This document shows, piece after piece, positions 1 to 9,936 of a stretch of 64,000 nt of DNA (positions within the stretch are counted from its first letter, which is position 1; each line of letters starts with the position of its first letter). The DNA is from Sindora glabra. Taxonomy: Eukaryota > Streptophyta > Magnoliopsida > Fabales > Fabaceae. The stretch is from contig CM035225.1 in NCBI GenBank assembly GCA_020226215.1, forward strand, positions 19,231,868 through 19,295,867. Reading direction: 5' to 3'. Both the position numbers and the translations under genes were made by a program. The notes beneath the pieces are model-generated. The model searched no databases, was not told the origin of the DNA, and was given only the letters and a program-made list of their open reading frames with translations.

Positions 1-59
1 CATTACATTAGAAAGAATTAAATGAGCTACTTGACTAGGAGAATGGTCAAACACATGTA

Positions 60-444
60 ACCTTGGAGTAAGATTGATTCCATATCTAGCCATCCCATCT
101 GCATATTGATTCCCTTCTCTAAAAATGTGTGATACTTCTACTGCCTAATCTTTATTAAAGAGCTCCTTAATAACAGTGATTAAGTAGTGTTTGAGATCTC
201 CTTGTTTATTTAAACCATCTAGTAAAGCCTTGGAATCGCTCTCCACTTGTATTTTCTTGTATCCTTTGTTCCATGCTCCTTGAAGACCACATATTAAACC
301 CCAACATTTTGCTTCAAAGGAGTTACATTTTCCTAGAGGTTTGGTACACCCAAATAACCACCTACCAGTTGAGCCTCTAACAATACCTCCATATGAAGAT
401 CTCTTGTCTTTATAATTATAGGCTCTATCTACATTTAATTTCAC
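60..444 (-). pseudogene. LINE RNase H-like (RVT_3) domain at the ORF2 C-terminus
   Basis: The plant LINE RNase H signature is readable: LNVDRA (first Asp), NSFEAKCWGL (Glu), VESDS (Asp) and the last motif HIFREGNQYADGMARYG at about 60-120. All four acidic positions are present, unlike the polymerase and endonuclease sites. One in-frame TAG near 142-144 separates the main open part (145-444) from the last motif, and the reading frame is kept across it. This domain would remove RNA from the RNA/DNA hybrid after reverse transcription. Confidence 0.85.
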
Positions 445-3400
445 CCAATTATCTAGATGAGGTCCCTAACACACCTGAATTTCTGAGGAATGCATTCTTT
501 CCGAGTATTTCTTTGATAAAACGATGCTCACTTCATCAATTGCTCTTAAAATATACTTTGTAGCATTTTGAGGTCTCAAGAAATTTGCCTCATGTATCTC
601 ATTATTTCTCCATTTCTATATGTGTCAAGTGGATATAGCCCAAGTTTTTGCCCAATTTAATCCAGCTCTAAACTCTTAATTTTGATATAGATTGATCCAC
701 ACCCATGTGTTTTGATCCAAGGACATAAAGATGTTAATAAGATGGTTTGGAACCAGATTTTTCCAAATTTCAACAGCTAGTTAATAGTCTCGAAGGACGT
801 GAAGGATAGATTCCTCATGTCGGGGATAATGTCTACAATATTTAGACCCATGACCCCATTTAGCTATTCTTGTGTTTGTCAGCAATCTATTATGGAGAAC
901 CTGCCATAAGAATGTTTTTATTCTTTAGGGAACTTTAAGTCGCCAGAGGTTTCTCCAAACTACATCTTCAGCCTCCCAAGATGTTTTTGACAGAGCCCGA
1001 TATGCACTAGCAATTAAGAAAGAGCCATGGTTCTCAAACCAAACTAATCAATCAATCCCTATTGAAGCTTGAGGTAGATAAATTGGCATCATTTTGTAGA
1101 GGATATCAATTGGAAGAAGTGCTGGAGTTTGTTCTAATCCCAGTCATTATCGGAAGAAACCATCTCACTGACTTTAACCTAAAGGTTATCCATATCAATC
1201 AGAGAGGTGGAGAAATGACAAAGTGGATCTCCTAGATTAAGCCAGTCATCCAGCCAAAAGTTAATTGAATTACCATCCCGAATCTTCCATCGCATCAACT
1301 ATTTGGTAGTGCCCTAGAGTTTAGTGATATCTCTCCAGAAAATGGAATCTCGATTAGAGCTTTGAACGGTCAGTAGCCAAGATTGTCTATCACTATATTT
1401 TCCTTTTAAAACTTGTACCCATAGATCTTTAATGTTGATGCACACTTTATAGCATATTTTCATGAGCCATGCACTATTAAAAGTTCCCAAATTCCTTAAT
1501 CCCAGGCCACCTGTACTCTTCGGTTGACAAACATTGCTCTATTTTACCATATGGACTCTACGTGTATTTTCATTATGGCCCCAAATGAAATTGCACTGAA
1601 TTCTTTCAATCGACTTACACACTCCTTTTAGGATTCTTTCCACCTGCATGTTATATACAGGCATTGCTGAGATAATTAAATTTGCTAGTGTTAATCTTCT
1701 TGCCAATGATAAACTTTTTGTCTACTAACTAGCCAGTTTTTAGCGAATTTTTGCTAATAAGTTTCCAAATTGACTTCTGCTGCTTCTTTGGGACACCAGG
1801 GTAATTCCCAAATATTTGCTTAACTTTATTATGGGGGAGAAACCACAGTTGTTGGAGATGCACTCTTTTAAGGAATCTCTAACATTTTTGGAGAATAGAA
1901 TTTTTGACTTCATAGCATTCACTCTTTGGCCAGAGGCAGTACAAAATTTCTCAAGACATTTGTTAATGCATTAGATCTGATCCAAGGAAGCCTCGGCAAA
2001 GAGGATGAGATCATTAGCAAACATAAGGTGAGATATTTTGGGGTCATTCCTCTTTGCTTTGATAGGTCTCCAGTTACCACAATTAACCTTTTTTGTTATA
2101 ACATGTGATAGTTTATCCATACACAACATAAATAAGTAGGGAGAGATTGGGTCACCTTGTTTAATACCCTTGTTGGATGGAAGTCTTTAGATTTAGCTCC
2201 ATTCCAGAGAATGTTCATGGATGATGAAGAGATAAATTGCATAATTACTTTTTGAAGATCATTAGGAAGATCTATTTCTATTAGAACATCCGAGATGAAC
2301 TCCCATTTTAATCTATCATAAGCTTTTTCCAAGTCTATTTTAATCGCCATATAGCTAACTCTTCCTTTTTTCATTTTCATAGAATGAATCATTTCGCTTG
2401 TAATTATAATGTTATCCTGGATATTTCTACCAGGAATGAAGCTTGATTAATACAGAGAGATTAAGGGAGGTAACAGAGGTCTTAGTCTATTCACAATAAC
2501 TTTAATTACACATTTATAAGTAACATTACATAGGGATAGAGGGCGGAGTTGGCTAACAAACTCTAGACGGTCCTGTTTGCGAATGAGGGTGATCAGAGTT
2601 TGATTAATGTTTGCTATATTGAATATCTTTTCAAAAATACCTTGCACCAGCTTAAAGAGATCCTTCCCCATTATGTGCCAGTTAGCTTGAAAAAATATTG
2701 CTAAAAAACCATCATATCTAGGAGCTTTAGTGGCTCCCATGTTGAAGATAGCTCTTTTGACTTCACAAAAAGAAATTGGTCTTTGAAGACATTTTTTCCT
2801 TGTTTCCTGAATCTGCTTAAATTTCAAACTTGTTTGAATCGGTATATTTACCACATCCTCTATTTGGAATAAATTTTTGAAGAAGCCTACAACCATGTTG
2901 ACCAACTCCTCTTAATTATCTTGCCAATTCCCATTATGGTCTCTGAGCATTGTAACTCTATTTTTTCGTCTTCATATAATGGTCTTCGAGTGATAAAATT
3001 TGGTATTTTTATCGCCATTTTGAATCCATATAGTTCGAGCTTTCTGATGCCATAAGATTTCTTCTTGCATTAAGATTTCTTGGAATTGTTGTTGCAAGGT
3101 TTTTTCAAGGTTGTCTAGATATGGATTCCACCTTCTCTCTATAGCTATTTGAATGCCTTTAATTTGGGCCAAAGTATTATTTTTCCTCCTTCTGATATTG
3201 CTGAACATTGTGTGATTCCAGATCTTCAGTGGAGTAATTAAATTGGAAATATTAATGTCCATTGAAGCTTTGTTATTCTAGTTATTCAGAATGAGATCCT
3301 TGAAAGAAGGGTGGCGTAACCACGCAGCTTCGAATCTAAATGATCTTTCTCTATTTTTAGTTCTTCCTCCTCCAAAATCCACCAGTAGAGGATAGTGGTT

Positions 3401-4078
3401 AGAGTAGAATCGAGGCAAAATTTTAACAATAGCCTCACTATGATTCATTCTCCACTCCATATTACTCAAACTTCTGTCCAGTTTTTCAAAGACTCTATTG
3501 TAATCATTTCTTAAAGGTCCATGCCATGTAAATTTGGAACCTTCCCACCCAAGGTCAATTAAGCCACAATTATCTATCCATTGTGCAAAAAGTTAACAAT
3601 GTGATTGATTAATAGGAGCTCCTCCTTTTTTTTCCCTAAGGTTAGTAATGTCGTTGAAATCTCCCATTATAAGCCATGGATCTGAAATAGTACTAGCTAG
3701 CTCATGTAGTTTTTGTCTATACTCTAATTTCCGTTCATTCCTCGGATTCATATAAACTATTGTCAATAGCTAAGAGACAAAGCTAGAACTTTCTACTCTT
3801 AGGTGCATAAATTGGAAATTCTCTATAAGCAAAACAACTTTAATATCATAGTCATTCCATCCTACCCAGACACCTCCTGATCTTCCCCTACCATTAATAG
3901 TGTGAAACTGATTAAAATTAAGCTTTTGAAAAATCAGTGGAGCTCTAGATACATCCACCTTAGTTTCCATTAGTGCTATAATGGTCGGCCTGTGAGTAGC
4001 AACCATCTCCTTACAATAGGACATAAATAACTTACTGCTAACTCCCTTGCAATTCCAGGCCATTATTTTCTGAGTCAT
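60..4078 (-). pseudogene. LINE ORF2: endonuclease-reverse transcriptase-RNase H polyprotein (broken)
   Basis: Start at 4078 (MTQKIMAWNCKGV), typical of plant LINE ORF2. The exonuclease-endonuclease-phosphatase domain covers about 3278-4078: MGDFND survives near 3660, but the C-terminal SDH motif is SNH near 3408. Reverse transcriptase covers about 1980-2905 (KAPRYDGF, RPLSLCN, KIDLEKAYDRLKW). The FADD catalytic box is FAND (Asn codon near 2015). A zf-RVT-like stretch (HEESILHVLRDY) lies near 790-850. The RNase H domain is described separately. There are frameshifts near 2170 and several stops between domains. This enzyme would nick the target and copy RNA in place; with both active sites altered it cannot. 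Confidence 0.9.
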
Positions 4079-4090
4079 AATAGAGGCTGG

Positions 4091-5869
4091 TTAAACTACA
4101 ATCATGTGGTCAGCTTTTCCATCCGCATTATCTTGTAGTTGCATCTCAGTCTTTTCGAAATTTACATTATTTCCAGAGTTATCCATATTTGGAGTTTCAG
4201 GTTCCATGGCTATGTTATCATTTAAATTAGGAGGCTTGTTCTGTTGTGGAATGTTCAAAGAGTCTGGTGGATGAGGGTTTTGCTTAGGTTAGTCAATCTG
4301 CATTAGAGAGGACAACTTATTTGTTATATCTATTAATAGAGCAGTGTTGTTTCTAGTAAGAACCTTCATTGATGTTTGGCCGGAATTAACTTTTTTAGTC
4401 TCCTTAGTAGTATGTTTCCTTCTTTGAATGCTGTTGTGCATTATAATACCTTGGTTCATCCTTCCCTCCTATCGTGACTTTTTCTGAATGGTAACTCCCT
4501 TTTCTTGGTATGAGTTTGATTTACTTGCACTATCATTCTTATTCCTGGAATGATTATTGGTTACTATCTTGGATTGGACATTAGAGATATGGGGTTGGGG
4601 TTTCTTTTCTGCAGTTTCATCCGTGGCAAAGATGGGATTAGCCAGCATCTTAAATCTGGATCTTATCGACATCCTAAATCTGGATCTTGTCGGCATGTTA
4701 GTTTTCCTTTCCCCATTTGGACCTCCTTTGTCTACAGTTACAAATTCCTTAGATTTAGTTTTCCTGGTTCTTCTAGCTTTGTGTACCACCATCCAATCAC
4801 CATATTCCATAGTAGGTATATTGAACTCCATGTGTTTCTCATTGATATTATCTACCTATTACACTATATTTGATTTGTGTTGGCCTCCCTCCTATGGTTT
4901 CAAAGTAGATTCAGCAGACACTCCTTTCCGTGGGCAACCTTTTACATAATGCCTATAGGTACCCCAATTAAAGCAAATTAGATGCATGCCTTTATATTCT
5001 ACTTTGATTTCTATATTACCTATCTTGAATTAAGGAATTAGAGGTTTGTTTAGATCAATGGAGACACAAACTCGAGCATATTTGCCTCTTGTTTATTCCT
5101 CAATTGTCAAATCTACCTTTATAGTCTTTCCAATCCTATTTCCTAGAGTTTTTAGACATTTCCGATCATAATATTCCATTGCAAGCTCTGGGAATCTAAC
5201 CCAAACAGCCACTGATTGGATCTTTACAATAGTTAGGTCAAAATTAGGAGTCCAGTCCTAAACAGTGAGATAGTGATCCAGAATCATCCATAGCCTTCTT
5301 GTCATTGCATATTTTCTGTCCTCCACACTAGTGAATTTTACAAGATAATACTTATATCCTAAATCCAATAGATTGAACACGCCTGAACCTTTCCACAAGT
5401 GGATTAACTTCCTTTCCAGGAATCTGAATCCCACTTTCCTCTCTAGAAGTTTAATTATTAGTGAGTTTTTCCAGGGCTTTCTAATCCTCATCTCCTCCTC
5501 TGACAATTTCAATATAGGCATAATAGTATTATCATTCAGTATTTCATCAATTACCTAAATCTCATTAGAATTTTCCTTATCAGAGAAATCCTAATTATTT
5601 GACATTACATCTTTATCTCTCGATTCATCATTGGGAATGTCATCTGCAATCCAATTGTTCGCGCTTATGAGCATCTGTTTGTATGAAAGTGGGGGATGTT
5701 CTTGGCTATCTAAATCGGGTTCCAAAACGAGATCATCGTATTTGCGCAGCCCTAACTCACTTCCATTGAAATTCGAAAGGCTTCTTTTAACTTTCTTGGT
5801 GCTTCTCCTTAATTGATCAGCTTCTTCTTCTGAGGTGATACTTTGGTGGGGATTGTCGACGCTAGTCAT
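4091..5869 (-). pseudogene. LINE ORF1: DUF4283 / zinc-knuckle nucleic-acid-binding protein (broken)
   Basis: Likely start ATG at 5869-5867 (MTSVDNP...); the open frame upstream of it has no better ATG. The acidic N-terminus (5591-5869) contains RSTKKVKR, as in many plant LINE ORF1 proteins. A DUF4283-like segment follows at 5258-5521 (KPWKNSLIIKLLERKVGF...), with the continuation VRFPELAMEYYD near 5190. The CCHC knuckle near 4925-4985 reads CFNWGTYRHYVKGCP: the second Cys is Trp. A basic C-terminal stretch (4469-4831, YGDWMVV...) leads to a final stop at 4091-4093, just before ORF2. In-frame stops occur near 5589, 5256, 5091 and 4469. The protein would coat LINE RNA in the ribonucleoprotein. 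Family assignment is good; function is lost. Confidence 0.85.
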
Positions 5870-5929
5870 CTCGACAGTTCTCAATCCTATGTATTTATTA
5901 CTTTAACTAAAATTTACACTAAATCTCTA

Positions 5930-6660
5930 TTAATGAATATTTCATTTTTCTTATTTATATTTTTATATTCTCATTACTTTAATTTTTAAAATTATGTCTT
6001 CTAATTATTTATAATTTTCTTGGTCTTAATTTTATAATTTATAAGTTTTTTTTATAAAATTTAGATTTATTAATTTTTTCCATTATTTACATTCTTATAT
6101 TCTCCTTGCTTTAATATTTAAAATTATGAATTTCCATTATTTACAATTTTTTTGGTTTTAATTTTATGATTTTATATTTTTTTTAAAATTTAGATTTATT
6201 AATTTTTTCCATTATTTACATTCTTATATGCTTGTTACTTTAATTTTTAAAATTATGTCTTTCCATTATTTATAATTTTCTTAATTTTTAATTTTATAAT
6301 TTTATAAGTTATTTTATAAAGTTTAAAATTTATTAATTTTATTCCCATTATTTACATTTTTATATTTTCATTGCTTTAATTTTTTTAAAATTATGCCTTC
6401 TTATTATTTATAATTTTCTTGCTCTTAACTTTATAATTTTATAATTTTTTTATAAATTTTAGATTTATTAATTTTCCCATTATTTACATTCTTATATTAT
6501 CATTACTTTAATTTTTTTAAATTATATCTTCTCATCATTTACAATTTTCTTAGTTTTAATTTTATAATTTTATGTTTTTTTATCAAGTTTTGATTTTTTT
6601 ATTTTCCTATTATTTATAATTTTCATAATTTCTTCAAATTTTTATGTTTTAAGTATAATT
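5930..6660. repeat. AT-rich tandem array, ~130-bp period, first copy
   Basis: About five imperfect units, each running from 'ccattatttacattcttata' through 'actttaatttttaaaattatg', a second 'cattatttataattttcttgg' and 'aaatttagatttattaa'. Unit starts recur near 5950, 6078, 6207, 6345, 6478 and 6606. The same array is present at 36480-37180. No coding potential is seen. The array marks the left part of the duplicated segment. Confidence 0.8.
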
Positions 6661-7041
6661 GTTTATATTTGAAAGTTTAGAATAAAAAATATGAGATTAT
6701 ATATAAGATTTTATAAAGAAAATTATAAAGAAAATTTTGAAAATATAATTGTAATTCTTCAATTATATATAGATTTTATAAAGAAAATTATAAATTTCAT
6801 TTAACAAATTATAAATTTTATAAAGAATTACAATTAAATAGGAAAAGAATAACAAAATCATAAAAAAAATATTTTCTATAATGTAAATTGAAAAGACTTA
6901 GAGACAAAAATATACATGAACGAGTAAGCAAAAATAGTGTAACTTCAGCAAAAATCCAACATCAGCTTTAGCAAATATACTGACACAGTAGCAAATATAC
7001 AACTTCAGTAAATTTTTAAAAGGCTGGTAGGTAATAAAATT
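6661..7041. other. AT-rich flank between the tandem array and the MULE; ends in a 9-bp target-site duplication
   Basis: This flank is a paralog of 37180-37500. It ends with AATAAAATT (7033-7041), which recurs directly after the element at 17556-17564 and occurs only once in the uninterrupted paralog (near 37493). No gene is seen. Confidence 0.85.
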
Positions 7042-7131
7042 GGATAAAATACCGGATTACGTTTATTTTACAAATAATTTATCGTTTTACTGTAGTTGCG
7101 AAACTAATTACTGGAATACGCAGGGCGCCAT
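7042..7131 (+). repeat. Outer left terminal inverted repeat of the MULE
   Basis: It starts GGATAAAATACC and contains TTTTAC, GCGAAACTAATTAC and GAATACGCAGGGCGCC. It matches the reverse complement of 17465-17555 and, in direct orientation, the internal copy at 12906. It is the expected binding region of the MURA transposase. Confidence 0.9.
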
Positions 7132-7294
7132 TCCAAATGGCGTTCAGAGGGCTGGGAGGCGCCATTCAAAGTGGTGTCCTCCCGCCCAAGGCACCCTTGG
7201 AGGCACCATTTGAAATGGCGCCCCCACCATGGAGGCACCATTCAAAGTGGCGCCCTCTAGGGGCGCCTTTTTTGAAATTTGAATGGGAGGCGCC
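7124..7294. repeat. Left subterminal cluster of 21-bp GC-rich dyads (GGCGCC-N9-GGCGCC)
   Basis: Exact GGCGCC occurs at 7124, 7158, 7217, 7249, 7262 and 7289. These cores pair, with GGCACC/GGTGCC variants, at a fixed 9-nt gap, e.g. GGCACC-ATTCAAAGT-GGCGCC, giving 21-bp dyads whose centres are also roughly symmetrical (ATT..AAT). The variants differ from the core by single C-to-T or G-to-A changes. The cluster stands out from the surrounding AT-rich DNA. Confidence 0.85.
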
Positions 7295-7311
7295 TAATGA
7301 AATGGTGCCTC

Positions 7312-7560
7312 CCCACCTCTTTAAATACCCCTTGCCCCTCCCTCTGCACTCCATCTCAGAAACCCTCCCAAGCCGCTGTTCCGCTGTTCTTCTCTTCTTT
7401 CTTCGTAAATCTTGCAGCCACTCTCCGTAATTTCTCTCATTCTCAGTAGTTTATATTTTTCATTCAGCAATCATCAACTGTTCTTTCCTTTGTGCATTTT
7501 ATTCGGAGGCATTTTCATCTTTGGAGCAGATCTGATCTTCTTTCAACTTTTTCTTGGTTA
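7312..7560 (+). promoter_or_regulatory. Probable MULE promoter and transcribed leader
   Basis: A TATA-like TTTAAATA lies at 7319-7326, followed by a CT-rich tract (ctcttctttcttcg) typical of plant 5' leaders. The tract ends at a possible splice donor (cttggttagta near 7555) and a possible acceptor (ttctttcatgcag) near 8876. It lies between the left dyads and the transposase on the same strand. Promoter and leader introns are inference; no start site can be proven. Confidence 0.4.
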
Positions 7561-8090
7561 GTATTTTTATAATTTATGTATTTATATTTTTATTTTTTTA
7601 AATTAATTATTATGATTTATGATATGAAATGATAATCTAGGATTTAAAAAAAATTTATACAAATTTATATAATCTGTGATAATTTATAATTTTTAGTTGT
7701 TAATATTTTGATAATTTTTATATTTATATTATAATATTTATTTTATGTTGATTATTATAATTTATGATGTGAAATGATGATCTAGGATTTAGAAAAGATT
7801 TATACAAATTTATGTGATATGTGATAGTTTATAATTTTTACTAGTTAGTATTTTTATAATTTCTGTATGTATATTATGCATTTCATGTTGATTATTTTGA
7901 TTTATGATCGAAAATGATAATTTAGGATTTAGAAGAAATTTATATAAATTTATATGATCTGTGATAATTTATATTTTTTACTGAGTAGTATTTGTATATT
8001 TTTTATATTTATATTATAATTTTTATTTTATGTTCATTATTATGATTTATAATGTGAAATGATGATCTAGGATTTAGGAAAAATTGAAGA
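7556..8090. repeat. AT-rich tandem repeat inside the MULE, ~143-bp period, about 3.7 units
   Basis: The phrase 'ctaggattta' (or a close variant) recurs near 7637, 7782, 7922 and 8067. It is preceded by 'gatttatgatgtgaaatgat' and followed by 'aatttatacaaatttatatg' and 'gtgataatttataattttta'. Fragments reappear near 8915 and 9045. Probably part of a long leader intron. Confidence 0.75.
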
Positions 8091-9936
8091 TTTAACATAT
8101 TTTATTTTTTAGAAAAATTAACATGTTATTAACAATATTTTATTACAATCATTAATTATATTTTTTAATTTATTACAATATTTTAAGTAAATTGAAGCTT
8201 TAATATAAATTTTATTAACAAAAATAATTAATTTCATATTATATTTTATAGAAAAAAAGTTAGTGATTAAATTAAATATTATTTATATAAATTTTTTTAA
8301 ATTCTTGTTGATGATAGTTTTTAAATATTATATTTTAAATTTAAAATACATCAAATAAGAGTTCTTAAAGGGTTTATAGTTTGTACATAATTTATTCTTC
8401 ATTTCATGTACGTTGCTGAATTTTTTCTTCTTTATTTCTTCAATCATTCTATTAAAAGTTGAAATGCAATATATTGAATAATATTAATATAATATAATTT
8501 CATATTTTTGACATAAAATTATTTTTAATGATTAAATATATTTTTTTAAAAAATTCATGTTATGAAAAATGCTAATTGAAATAACTAACTATATATTATA
8601 GTTTTAATAAAAGTTGTTAAGAATAAGAATTAATTATCTTTTAAAATTTATTAATATTTTCTTGATATAAAAGTTCAAACACTATATTTTAAATTGAATA
8701 TACATCAGTAAAATTTTATGTATATTGTTATTTTTATTGGTTTAATATATTATTTTACAAAATATATTTAATTTACCGTGATTTTTGCATCATTTTTTTA
8801 TACAATAATATCTAATAACTTTTACTTAGAGATTAAAGTTATTAAATTATCTAACATATTTTTCTTTCATGCAGAGGCTTTTTTCTGTTTGCTTCTCCGA
8901 ATACTTTTCAGTTAGTATTTTTATAAATTTTATGCTTATATTATAATTTTTATTAGTCATGATGAAAATATTTTTTATATTAGTAGAAGAATTTGTTTAG
9001 AATGTTATGATATAAATAATTAAAATTTTTTTATTTTATATTGATTGTTATGATTTATGATGTGGAATTATGATTTAAGATGTGAAGTTATGATTTATAA
9101 AAATTTTGTAGGAATTTATATGTACTGTGATAGATTGTGTTATTAAAAGAACAACAAACAAAATAAAGAAAGGTGTCCTAATATAGGTCTTAGGACTTAG
9201 GTGAAAGTTATATTTAAAGGATTTTTTAATGTAAAATCTTAATATAGTATAAGAGAGGTACTAAAAAAAAATTCTAGGATATGTGAATGTAACCAAGAAC
9301 CTTAAAAAAATAGGATGTTGTTATTGAAAATTTGAACTTTTTTGTGTTTAAATAGTAGATATAATAAATGCAAGAAAAATAAACGTACTTGAAAAAATTT
9401 TAGGTTACATAGGTTTATCCAGGAAGCATTAAAATATTTATGGAGGTATTGCAAAATAAGTATTAGACAAAGTTAGTGAATGTAAAAAAGAATTCATGGT
9501 TGTATTATATTAAAAAATTCAAATAATAATGTGTACATAATTTTGGTTGCTATTTGGTAGTAGGTGTGAACGGAGAAAAAAGCCGTAAATATAAAAAATA
9601 TAGCGTATTAAAAATGTAAACTTAGTTAATTAGTATAATTTGAGCAAAATAACCAAGATAAGTGATAATTGAAAGAGCTAAACTAAACCATAAATAAGAT
9701 TATATAGCCAAATATTATATTAGTTTTGGAAAAGAAATAACATTTGCTTGGCCGAAAAAATAATCCTATTATTACGTAATATTGATAGAATACCTTGCAA
9801 AATAGTAATACATTCCGTTCATTTTTAATTATAGTAGTAAATATTAGTGTACTCGTTTATGAGAACAAAATTTGTATATGAGACTATCTATCAGTTGTGG
9901 GGGTGCAGTGAGTATTTTGCAGCTAAAAGTAAGAAG
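8091..9936. other. AT-rich non-coding MULE interior upstream of the transposase
   Basis: No ORF of note and no recognisable RNA. A candidate splice acceptor (catgcag) near 8876 starts a short CT-rich stretch (aggcttttttctg...) ending in tttcag near 8910. This would suit an untranslated leader exon of the transposase transcript; it is a guess. Confidence 0.4.

Larger units (their letters stand above)
1..5892 (-). mobile_element. Plant non-LTR retrotransposon (LINE), 3' end beyond the window
   Basis: Read on the minus strand, this is the classic two-ORF plant LINE: ORF1 from 5869 with a DUF4283-like domain and zinc knuckle, then ORF2 with endonuclease, reverse transcriptase and RNase H. The order and spacing fit an L1-like plant element. 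The 5' end lies near 5892, exactly where homology to the second duplication unit (36456 onward) begins, so the element looks inserted at that point. No poly-A (poly-T on the plus strand) is seen before base 1, so the 3' end and its target-site duplication are outside the window. Both ORFs are interrupted by many stops and small frameshifts, and several catalytic residues are changed, so it is dead. Confidence 0.93.

Noticed and set aside
5930..6660. Array considered as CRISPR or centromeric satellite
   Set aside because: The units are contiguous without unique spacers, so it is not CRISPR. Only about five units are present and a second short copy lies nearby, so it is a local AT-rich tandem repeat rather than a centromere.
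7137..7430. 97-residue ORF over the GC-rich MULE end
   Set aside because: It lies across the GGCGCC dyads and the probable leader; its protein is only the translation of the repeats (both strands give similar low-complexity ORFs).
9847..9936. N-terminal extension of the transposase from 9847
   Set aside because: The MULE transposase N-terminus fits a start at the Met at 9937; the extra residues match nothing I know, and the frame is simply open upstream.
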